Of a stretch of DNA of 64,000 nt, positions 44,930-53,280 are shown one piece after another. Within the stretch, counting starts at the first letter, position 1, and the number at the start of each line of letters is the position of its first letter. Under the pieces are notes generated by a model. That model made no database searches and was not told where the DNA came from. It was given only the letters and a program-made list of their open reading frames with translations. Source of the DNA: Lacinutrix venerupis (GTDB lineage: Bacteria; Bacteroidota; Bacteroidia; Flavobacteriales; Flavobacteriaceae); the NCBI RefSeq assembly GCF_003663945.1, contig NZ_RCCH01000006.1, forward strand, positions 225,712-289,711. Direction: 5' to 3'. The position numbers were made by a program, and so were the translations under genes.

Positions 44930-47900
44930 ATGAAAATAAAAATAACCTTATTATTAACCTTGTGCATAAGTTACTTTAACTACGCTCAAAATATTAATAT
45001 TTCGGGTACTGTTACAGATGCTGTAGATGGAGGCCCAATTCCAGGTGTAAATATTATTGTTAAAGATTCTAATATAGGATCCTCTACAGATTTCGATGGT
45101 ATTTACAATATTGAAAATGTACCAACAAATGCTATACTTCAATTCTCTTATGTAGGATATATAACTAAAGAAATTGCAGTTAATGGTCAAACATCAATTA
45201 ATGTTTTATTGGAAGGAGATGTTGGAAAACTGGAAGAGGTTGTAATAATAGGATATGGAACTCAAAAGAAAAAAGAAGTAACAGGTGCTGTAGCTACAGT
45301 TTCGGCAGAAACAATAGAGGCGCTTAAGCCAACTCGTATAGAGCAAGCTTTACAAGGTCAAGTTGCAGGTGTAAATGTAACCTCTCAATCTGGTGCACCT
45401 GGTAGTGCTTCAGATATTAGAATTAGAGGAGTTTCAACTAATAAAGATAATAGACCTTTAATTTTGGTAGACGGAAACGTTATTGAAGATTTAAGTGTTA
45501 TAAACCCAAATGATATTGCAAGCTATACAGTATTAAAAGATGCAACAGCAGGTATTTATGGAGTAAGAGCTGCAAATGGTGTTATTTTAATAACAACAAA
45601 AACAGGTAAAAAAAATAAACCAATGTCATTTAATTATGATGCTTATGTTGGTTTTCAAGAAACAACAAGAAAAATTCCTTTGCTAAATGCAACAGAATAT
45701 GCTTTAATAAAAAATGAAGCAGCTGCTGCAAGTGGTAATAATTTACCTTTCCCTAATACATATGGTTTAGGTAAAGGTACAGATTGGCAAGACGAAGTTT
45801 TTGAAACTGCTCCAATATTTAGCAATGCAATAACTGCAAGCGGAGGGACAGAAAAGTCAACATACTCATTTGGTGCTTCTTTATTAACTCAAGATGGTAT
45901 AGTGGGAGGTAGTAAAGCTAATTTTACACGATATAATTCTCGTATAAATTACGGTTTAGAAATTATAGAAAACCTTAATCTTAAAGCTAACCTTATATAT
46001 ACAGGTACAACCAGAAAAACATTGCCAGAAAGTGGTTTAGGTTCTGTATTGTTTAATGCTGTAAACTTTGCTCCAACCGATGCGCCAACAGATGAAAACG
46101 GAGCATTCACCTCTTCGGCAAATTATCCTATAGAGGTTGTAAATCCTTTAAAGCAAATTGAAAACACATTTAACAGAGCTAAAGTCGATAAAATAAGTGG
46201 TGTCTTTGGTTTAAATTATAAATTCTTAGATGGTTTTTCTGCAGAAGTAAATTATCAATGGAATTATGCCGAAGTAAGAGAACGTTATTTTTCTCCAATA
46301 GTAGAATATGGAAATAGTTCAGTTTTCGATAATGTTAGTGGCATTTCTTTAACCGAAAACTTAAATTACTTTAGAGATTATACTTTTGATGCCATCGTTA
46401 ATTATGAAAAAAATATTAACGATAGTCATAATGTTAAATTAACTTTAGGTAACTCTGTGTTTAAAACTTCAGGAAACTTTAATTCGCTAGTAGGAGAAAA
46501 TCTTCCAGAAGGTACAGTTTTTGCTTCTGCAAACGTATTTGATGCTTTAGATGTAACAAATCCAAATTTAGGAAGAAGTACAGAGTTCGATTCTAGATTA
46601 CTATCTTATTTTGGAAGATTGCAATATAATTACAAAGGCAAGTATCTATTTTCTGCAGTATTAAGACGAGATGGTTCTTCAAAATTTGGTCCAGAAAATA
46701 AGTTTGGTTATTTCCCATCAGCTTCTGCTGGTTGGGTCGCTTCAGATGAAAGTTTTTTAGAAAATAGTAATACTATAAATTTCTTAAAATTTAGAGGGTC
46801 TTATGGTGTTTTAGGAAACGATAGAATAGATGAGTTTAAGTTTGTATCTACCCTTAATGGAGAAGGCGTTTATGTGTTTGATGACCAAATCATAACTGGT
46901 TCTGCTACTGGAGCAATTGCAAATCCAGAAGTAAAATGGGAAGAGCAAAAAGCTTTAGATATTGGTTTTGAAACAAGACTATTTAATAATAAAATAGATA
47001 TTACTGCAGATTATTTTAAACGTAAAACAGAAAATTTACTTTTAGATATTCAAACATCTTCAATTTTAGGTACTACAGCTCCAGCGGCTGGACCACCAAC
47101 GGTTAATGCAGGTACTGTAGAAAATAAAGGTTTAGAATTTCAGATTAGTTATAAAGACAATCTATCAGATAATTTTAAATTTAATATCAGTTATAATTTT
47201 ACAACCTTAAAAAATGAAGTTTTAGAAGTTAATAATGGAGCAGATTTCGTAGAGGGAGGTTCTTTTGGAATTGGTCAAGAGCCTCCTGCTAGAATGCAAG
47301 TAGGACAACCAATAGGTGTATTTTATGGATTACAAACAAATGGTGTTTTTCAAACACAGGCAGAGGTAGATGCGCATCCATCTCAGTTAGCTTTAGGTGC
47401 CAATGCACAACCTGGAGATTTAAGATATGTAGACCTTAATCAAGATGGTAAAATAGATATTGAAGATAGAACATTTATTGGAGATCCAATTCCAGATGTA
47501 ACAATGGGATTAAACTTAACATTCGATTATAAAAATTTCGATTTTCAAACTTATTTCTTTGCTTCAATAGGAAATGATATAGTAAGAAATTACGATAGAA
47601 ATAGTGCAAAAACAAATTTAACATCTTATGCTTTAGACAGGTGGACTGGTCCAGGTTCAACAAACTCTAATCCAAGAATTACAGAAGCAGCAACTACTAA
47701 TTTTCTGTTTTCAGATTATTATGTAGAAGACGGCTCTTTTGTAAGAGCACAAAATATGCAGTTAGGTTATACATTCGATAAAGATAAGTTACAAAATATT
47801 GGTTTAAATAATATTAGGCTATATGTCTCTGTATCTAATGTGTTTACTTTAACAGAGTATAGTGGTTTCGATGCTACAGCATCAAATGGAGCTCCCATAG

Positions 47901-47971
47901 GAAGTGGATTTGATCCAGGATTTTATCCAAATCCAAGAACATTTTTATTTGGTACTAACGTAAAATTTTAA
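44930..47971 (+). CDS. SusC/RagA-type TonB-linked outer-membrane transporter
   Basis: 1013-residue outer-membrane importer that takes up glucan oligosaccharides using TonB energy. A signal peptide (1-19, ending YAQ) is followed by a CarboxypepD_reg-like domain (about 21-100; ISGTVTDAVDGGPIPGVNIIVKDSNIGSSTDFDG), the SusC signature VVIIGYGTQKKKEVTGAVATV, a plug (QVAGVNVTSQSGAPGSASDIRIRGVST) and a barrel ending FLFGTNVKF. It is followed after 3 bases by susD, so the two form one import complex. The downstream GH16 and GH3 genes point to laminarin-type beta-1,3-glucan as the substrate. Confidence 0.95.
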   Translation: MKIKITLLLTLCISYFNYAQNINISGTVTDAVDGGPIPGVNIIVKDSNIGSSTDFDGIYNIENVPTNAILQFSYVGYITKEIAVNGQTSINVLLEGDVGKLEEVVIIGYGTQKKKEVTGAVATVSAETIEALKPTRIEQALQGQVAGVNVTSQSGAPGSASDIRIRGVSTNKDNRPLILVDGNVIEDLSVINPNDIASYTVLKDATAGIYGVRAANGVILITTKTGKKNKPMSFNYDAYVGFQETTRKIPLLNATEYALIKNEAAAASGNNLPFPNTYGLGKGTDWQDEVFETAPIFSNAITASGGTEKSTYSFGASLLTQDGIVGGSKANFTRYNSRINYGLEIIENLNLKANLIYTGTTRKTLPESGLGSVLFNAVNFAPTDAPTDENGAFTSSANYPIEVVNPLKQIENTFNRAKVDKISGVFGLNYKFLDGFSAEVNYQWNYAEVRERYFSPIVEYGNSSVFDNVSGISLTENLNYFRDYTFDAIVNYEKNINDSHNVKLTLGNSVFKTSGNFNSLVGENLPEGTVFASANVFDALDVTNPNLGRSTEFDSRLLSYFGRLQYNYKGKYLFSAVLRRDGSSKFGPENKFGYFPSASAGWVASDESFLENSNTINFLKFRGSYGVLGNDRIDEFKFVSTLNGEGVYVFDDQIITGSATGAIANPEVKWEEQKALDIGFETRLFNNKIDITADYFKRKTENLLLDIQTSSILGTTAPAAGPPTVNAGTVENKGLEFQISYKDNLSDNFKFNISYNFTTLKNEVLEVNNGADFVEGGSFGIGQEPPARMQVGQPIGVFYGLQTNGVFQTQAEVDAHPSQLALGANAQPGDLRYVDLNQDGKIDIEDRTFIGDPIPDVTMGLNLTFDYKNFDFQTYFFASIGNDIVRNYDRNSAKTNLTSYALDRWTGPGSTNSNPRITEAATTNFLFSDYYVEDGSFVRAQNMQLGYTFDKDKLQNIGLNNIRLYVSVSNVFTLTEYSGFDATASNGAPIGSGFDPGFYPNPRTFLFGTNVKF

Positions 47972-47974
47972 ATT

Positions 47975-49441
47975 ATGAAAAATATAAAATATATAATTCT
48001 TTCATCTGTTGCATTAATTGCTACTATTTCTTGTAGTGATGATTTTGTAGATGTTGAACCTGCAAATCCAGCATCAGACAACTATTTTAATACAGAACAA
48101 GACTACCAAGATGCGTTAGTTGGAGCTTACGATTTGCTTCAAACTACTTATCAAAATGTTTTATTAGGCGAAATAGCATCAGATAATACTTTGTGTGGAG
48201 GAGAAAGTGCTACAGACGTGCCAGGTTTTCAGCAAATTGATGATATGATTCATACTTCAAGTAACTCACAATTACGAGCTATTTGGGGTTGGATGTTTGC
48301 AGGTGTCAATCGTGCAAATTTTATTCTTGAGTTTCAGGATAATATAGACTTCGACGGAAAAGAAAACATATTAGCGCAAGCAAGATTTTTAAGAGCATAC
48401 TATTATTTTGAACTTGTAAAATGGTTTGGAGATGTGCCATTAGTTGTAGATAAACGTATTCTTTTTGGAGAACAAAACGATTTAGATAGAACTCCAAAAG
48501 AGGCTGTTTACGCTCAAATAGAGTTAGACTTAATTTATGCAATAGATAACTTACCATATACACAAACACAAGTAGGGAGAATTACAAAAGGTTCTGCCGA
48601 AGCACTATTGGGTAAAGCCTATTTATATCAAGACAAATTTGGTGCTGCAGCATTAGTTTTAGAAAATTTAATAGATAATGGGCCTCATGATTTAGTTACT
48701 GATTATACAACACTTTTCGAAAATGATAACGAAAATAATATAGAGTCTGTATTCGAGGTGCAATATACAGATCAAGAAGGTGCTGGTTTCGAATGCTTAC
48801 AATGTAGTGAAGGTAATGTAGCAGTTGGTTTTAATGGTATTCGCAATTATAACGGGCCATTATTCGATTCTGGTTTTAGTTTTAATGTTCCAACACAAGA
48901 AGCTGTAGACGAGTTTGAAAGCGATGACCCAAGATTTGAAACAGCAATATTAGATATTGAGGCTTGGGCAGCTTCAACAGGAGCAACTTTTGGTACAGGC
49001 TACGAGCATACAGGTTATTATAACAGAAAATATATAGCACGTAAAGGAGATAGTAATATTGGTGATCAAAACTTAACAAATCCAAATAATTATAGGGCAA
49101 TCCGTTTTGCAGATGTATTACTAATGGCTGCAGAGGCTTTAAATAGAGGAAGTATTGCAGATGATAGAGCTCAAAATTACTTAAATAGAGTAAGACAACG
49201 TGCCTTTGGAGATATGAACCATGATGTAACAGTTTCTGGTACAGCTTTAACAGAAGCTATTTATCACGAACGTCGTGTAGAACTTGTAGGTGAAGGACAT
49301 CGTTTTTTCGACTTGGTTAGAACTGGTCGAGCTGCTCAAGAAATTGATGGATTTATAGCCGGAAAACATGAGTTATTTCCAATACCACAAATAGAAATAG
49401 AATTAACTGGTAATCGTTGGGCGCAAAATCCAGGATATTAA
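47975..49441 (+). CDS. SusD/RagB-type surface glycan-binding lipoprotein
   Basis: 488-residue lipoprotein lid of the SusCD complex. The lipobox gives Cys20, and the acidic residues just after it (SDDFVDVE) fit the surface lipoprotein export signal of Bacteroidota. The helical TPR core (about 80-300) and the conserved end (YHERRVELVGEGHRFFDLVRTGRA, then FPIPQIEIELTGNRWAQNPGY) are typical of SusD. Aromatic residues for sugar stacking are plentiful, but the binding site cannot be fixed without structure. It is translated in the same operon as SusC. Confidence 0.95.
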   Translation: MKNIKYIILSSVALIATISCSDDFVDVEPANPASDNYFNTEQDYQDALVGAYDLLQTTYQNVLLGEIASDNTLCGGESATDVPGFQQIDDMIHTSSNSQLRAIWGWMFAGVNRANFILEFQDNIDFDGKENILAQARFLRAYYYFELVKWFGDVPLVVDKRILFGEQNDLDRTPKEAVYAQIELDLIYAIDNLPYTQTQVGRITKGSAEALLGKAYLYQDKFGAAALVLENLIDNGPHDLVTDYTTLFENDNENNIESVFEVQYTDQEGAGFECLQCSEGNVAVGFNGIRNYNGPLFDSGFSFNVPTQEAVDEFESDDPRFETAILDIEAWAASTGATFGTGYEHTGYYNRKYIARKGDSNIGDQNLTNPNNYRAIRFADVLLMAAEALNRGSIADDRAQNYLNRVRQRAFGDMNHDVTVSGTALTEAIYHERRVELVGEGHRFFDLVRTGRAAQEIDGFIAGKHELFPIPQIEIELTGNRWAQNPGY

Positions 49442-49464
49442 TAAAAATTAAAATGAGAAAAATC

Positions 49465-51618
49465 ATGAAAAATTTAAAGTACATTTTTAGCTTATTTATT
49501 ATTATCACAGCTTTTTTAGGTTGTGAACAAGAAGACGATTTACCGGATGTTAGCGCATTACCAGCACCATTTAATGTAGCTGCAGTTGTAACTATAGCTC
49601 AAGATAACTCTGGATTAGTAACTATAACACCAACAGGAGAAAATGTTGCTAGTTTTAGAGTAAATTATGGAGATGGATCTGGAACAGATTCAGGACTTTT
49701 AAATCCTGGAGAAAGTGCTCAAAACACTTACGAAGAAGGAGTTTATGAAATTGTTATTGCAGCAACTGGAATTAATGGAAAAACTACTATAATAGCGCAA
49801 ACTATTGAAGTATCGTTTCAAGCACCAGAAAATTTAGTAGTCACTATCGAAAACGATGCTAATATTTCAAAACAAGTAAACGTTACTGCTTCTGCAGATT
49901 TTGCAATGTCTTATGAGGTGAATTTTGGAGATCCAGCAGGAACAATAATAATGTCTAATATAGACGAGACAACTTCTTTTGTTTATAACGATGCAGGAAC
50001 TTATACAATAACAGTTACAGCATTTAGTGGTTCTGTAGATACAATTTCTTATTCAGAAGAATTTGAAGTAACAGAAATTTTAGCGCCGTTAGTTGCAGCA
50101 CAAGCACCTCCAGCAAGAGCAGCAGAAGATGTAGTTTCGGTTTTTAGTGATGCCTATACAAATGTAACTTTAAACGAGCTGCCAACAGATTGGTCTTCTT
50201 CTGCTTTTGAAGCTATTACAATAGAAGGCGATAATGTATGGAAGTTATCTGGTTTAGATTTTATAGGAATGGTAACAAATTACGATAGTGGTATAGACCT
50301 TTCTTCTATGGAAAAAATGCATATCGATTATTGGGTACCATCAGGAATAACAAATGGTTTATCTGTTAAAATTGTAAATACAGTAGATGGAGGAGAAGCA
50401 GAACAACCTTTAGGAGATACTGTTGCAGGTTCATGGCAAAGTATAGAATTAGACATGACAGGTTTCGATAATGGAAATTTAGCAAACAAAAATAGTATTA
50501 CACAATTATTAATAGACTCAGATGAAGTCGCTGCATTTGTATATATAGATAATTTCTACTTTTATAAAGAACCAAGTGTTTCTTCTGTACCTTCAATACC
50601 AGTAGATTTTGAGTCAACAACAATAAATTATCAGTGGACAGGATTTGGAGATGCTAGTTTTGGTCCAATACCTGCAGAAGTAATAGCAAACCCAGATGCA
50701 ACAGGAATAAATACAAGTGCTAACGTTTTAAAAATTGAAAAAACGGTAGGAGCTCAAGTTTGGGCAGGAGCATCTATGAGTTTAGATGGAGCTATAGATT
50801 TTACAGACGGTACAACAATTAATATGAAAGTTTGGTCGCCATCTGCAGGAGCAACTATAAGATTTAAGTTGGAAGATTCAATGTCAACTCCAGATGCAAA
50901 TGGAAATCCAACTATTGTAGCAGAGATAGATGCTGTTACAACTGTAGCGAATGGTTGGGAAGTATTATCTTTTGATTTAACTACTTGGGCATCGTTTAAT
51001 ACTTTAGAGTCTTACGACACTATAGTTATTTTCCCAAATTTTGGAGCAGGAGGAAATGGAGAGACATTTTATTTCGATGATATCGTATTTGCTAATGCAG
51101 TAACTGCAAATCAAATACCAGTTTCTTTCGAAAACTCTAATATAGTTTACGAGTGGACGGGATTTGGAGATGTAAATTTTGGCCCAATACCAGCAGCTGT
51201 AATTGCAAATCCAGATGCAACAGGTATAAATACAAGTGCTAATGTTCTAGAAATACAAAAAACTACAGGCGCTCAAATATGGGCTGGAGCATCAATGAAT
51301 TTAGATGGAGCTGTAGATTTTACTAACGGAACAACAATTAATATGAAAGTTTGGTCTCCAGCAGCAGGCGAGACCATTCGTTTTAAATTAGAAGACTCGA
51401 TGTCTACGCCAGATGCAAATGGTAATCCAACAGTTTTTGTAGAAATAGATGGTCTTACAACGGTTTCAAACTCTTGGGAAGTGATTTCTTTCGATTTAAC
51501 AACCGGAGCTACTTTTAGTACATCAGAATCTTATGATAGAATAGTTATTTTTCCAAATTTTGGAGCTAATGGAAGTGGAAATAGCTACTATTTTGATGAT
51601 GTAGAATTAACAAACTAA
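49465..51618 (+). CDS. PKD-domain surface glycan-binding lipoprotein with duplicated C-terminal module
   Basis: Predicted surface glycan-binding protein in the SusE/F position. The start is set at MKNLKYIFSL, giving lipobox FLGC with Cys20 followed by acidic residues (EQEDD); an ATG four codons earlier is also possible, and a TTG further upstream overlaps susD. Two PKD-like domains (about 40-210) lead to a jelly-roll-like module (about 215-370). Two tandem modules of 172 residues follow, each starting with IPV(D/S)FE and containing (Y)xWTGFGD and WSPxAGxTIRFKLEDSMSTPD. They probably bind beta-glucan. No catalytic motif is seen, so it is a binding rather than cleaving component. Confidence 0.85.
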   Translation: MKNLKYIFSLFIIITAFLGCEQEDDLPDVSALPAPFNVAAVVTIAQDNSGLVTITPTGENVASFRVNYGDGSGTDSGLLNPGESAQNTYEEGVYEIVIAATGINGKTTIIAQTIEVSFQAPENLVVTIENDANISKQVNVTASADFAMSYEVNFGDPAGTIIMSNIDETTSFVYNDAGTYTITVTAFSGSVDTISYSEEFEVTEILAPLVAAQAPPARAAEDVVSVFSDAYTNVTLNELPTDWSSSAFEAITIEGDNVWKLSGLDFIGMVTNYDSGIDLSSMEKMHIDYWVPSGITNGLSVKIVNTVDGGEAEQPLGDTVAGSWQSIELDMTGFDNGNLANKNSITQLLIDSDEVAAFVYIDNFYFYKEPSVSSVPSIPVDFESTTINYQWTGFGDASFGPIPAEVIANPDATGINTSANVLKIEKTVGAQVWAGASMSLDGAIDFTDGTTINMKVWSPSAGATIRFKLEDSMSTPDANGNPTIVAEIDAVTTVANGWEVLSFDLTTWASFNTLESYDTIVIFPNFGAGGNGETFYFDDIVFANAVTANQIPVSFENSNIVYEWTGFGDVNFGPIPAAVIANPDATGINTSANVLEIQKTTGAQIWAGASMNLDGAVDFTNGTTINMKVWSPAAGETIRFKLEDSMSTPDANGNPTVFVEIDGLTTVSNSWEVISFDLTTGATFSTSESYDRIVIFPNFGANGSGNSYYFDDVELTN
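50598..51618. repeat. tandem 516-bp duplication in the glycan-binding protein gene
   Basis: Two in-frame copies, one starting near 50598 and the other near 51114 (172 codons apart), encode very similar modules. Differences are scattered and many are silent, so this is a duplication older than the 84-bp repeat expansion at 20.5-21.7 kb. Confidence 0.85.
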
Positions 51619-51627
51619 AATATAATT

Positions 51628-53274
51628 ATGAAAAAATATAATAATTTTATTAATATAAGTTTACTAGCACTGTTTACAGTTTTCTTTATCGCATGTCAAG
51701 ATGAAGATCAAACTTTTGGAGAAATTTTAGCACCTACAAACATAGTAGTTGTTCCAGAAATTGCAGGGCAAGATAGTGCTAACCCAAATGGAGACGGAAG
51801 TGGAATGGTAACATTTACAGCCACAGCAGATAACGCATTAAGTTATAAGTACAGTTTTGGTGCAGCACAACAAAATGCACCATCCGGAGTAACTACTTTT
51901 ACATTTTCAGATTTGGGTGTAAACACTTATACCGTAGTTGTAGTCGCTTATGGTGTTGGTGGAGTTTCAACAAGTACAACAATAGAGGTAGATGTTTTAG
52001 CAACTTATTCGCCACCAGCAGATTTATTAGCAACTTTAGTTGGAGATGGGTCAAAAACATGGAGAATAAAATCTGAACAAAATGCACATTTTGGACTTGG
52101 ACCTGTAGGAGGTACGGTTCAAGCAGAATGGTATCAAGCTGGTCCAGAAGAAAAATCTGCAACCGGCATGTATGATGATCGTTATATTTTTAATGCAGAT
52201 GGTACTTTTACTCATATTACTAATAGTACAAACGACGATCCAACTGTAGATGTAACGGGTACTGTTTTTGGAAGAGATCCACTAATAAATGAATTAGGAC
52301 CACATAACGAAACACCAAACGGTGCCGATATAGAAAACTATCCTTATCAAGATTATTCAGAAAGTTGGGTGATAACTGCGCCAGGAGGAATAGAAACAAT
52401 TAATTTAACAGGCTTAGGTTTTATTGGTTATTATACTGGAGGAAACCATAAATATGAATTATTCCAACGTACAGAGCAACCACCTAACGAATTAGTTTTA
52501 AGAACTACAGATGGTAATAGCGAATTCGATTGGTGGTTTATTATTACATCTGAAGAAGAAGGAGCCTCTAACGATTTTCAATCAATTTATAATAACTTGG
52601 TATGGCAAGATGAATTTGATGTAAACGGAGCTCCGGATCCAGAAAAATGGACTTACGATTTGGGAACTGGAGATAATGGTTGGGGAAATCAAGAATTACA
52701 AACCTATACAAATAATCCTGAGAATATAATTATTGAGGATGGTATGCTTAAAATTACTGCAAAAGCAAATGGTTCTGGTTATACTTCAGCAAGAATTAAA
52801 ACCGAAGGTCTTTATGAGTTTACATATGGTAGAATAGAGGCAAGAGCAAAATTACCAGCTACTGCAGGAACGTGGCCAGCTATGTGGATGTTAGGAGCAG
52901 ATTATATAACAAATCCATGGCCTGCATGTGGCGAGATAGATTATATGGAACATGTTGGTAACGATCTTAACACTATACACGGCACATTACATTATCCAGG
53001 AATGTCGGCAGGTAATGCAGATGGTAATTCCACTACAGTAGACACAGCTACTTCAGAATTCCATGATTACTCTGTGGAATGGACACCAGATGTAATAAAA
53101 ATCTTGGTGGATGGAGAAGTATACCATACAGTAATTAATTCTGATTCATTACCATTTAATAGTAATTTCTTTTTAATTCTAAATATGGCAATAGGAGGCA
53201 CTTTTGGAGGAGATGTAGATCCAGCGTTTACAGAAGAAACTTTAGAAATTGAATATATAAGAGTTTATCAATAA
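51628..53274 (+). CDS. GH16 endo-beta-1,3-glucanase (laminarinase) lipoprotein
   Basis: 548-residue surface lipoprotein that cuts internal bonds of laminarin-type glucans. The lipobox FIAC gives Cys23, followed by acidic residues. A PKD-like domain (about 33-130) and an unrecognised domain (about 135-310; DGSKTWRIKSEQNAHFGLGP) precede the GH16 domain (about 324-548; NLVWQDEFDVNGAPDPEKWTYDLG). The catalytic signature is GEIDYMEHVG, with Glu436 as nucleophile, Asp438, and Glu441 as acid/base. The spacing E-x-D-x-x-E is that of laminarinase-like GH16 enzymes rather than the shorter form. It sits 9 bases after the binding-protein gene. Confidence 0.93.
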   Translation: MKKYNNFINISLLALFTVFFIACQDEDQTFGEILAPTNIVVVPEIAGQDSANPNGDGSGMVTFTATADNALSYKYSFGAAQQNAPSGVTTFTFSDLGVNTYTVVVVAYGVGGVSTSTTIEVDVLATYSPPADLLATLVGDGSKTWRIKSEQNAHFGLGPVGGTVQAEWYQAGPEEKSATGMYDDRYIFNADGTFTHITNSTNDDPTVDVTGTVFGRDPLINELGPHNETPNGADIENYPYQDYSESWVITAPGGIETINLTGLGFIGYYTGGNHKYELFQRTEQPPNELVLRTTDGNSEFDWWFIITSEEEGASNDFQSIYNNLVWQDEFDVNGAPDPEKWTYDLGTGDNGWGNQELQTYTNNPENIIIEDGMLKITAKANGSGYTSARIKTEGLYEFTYGRIEARAKLPATAGTWPAMWMLGADYITNPWPACGEIDYMEHVGNDLNTIHGTLHYPGMSAGNADGNSTTVDTATSEFHDYSVEWTPDVIKILVDGEVYHTVINSDSLPFNSNFFLILNMAIGGTFGGDVDPAFTEETLEIEYIRVYQ

Positions 53275-53280
53275 TAGAAT

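Noticed and set aside
49417..49464. Upstream TTG and ATG starts for the glycan-binding lipoprotein
   Set aside because: The TTG overlaps the susD coding region. The ATG at 49453 remains possible, but the start at 49465 gives the cleanest lipoprotein signal.
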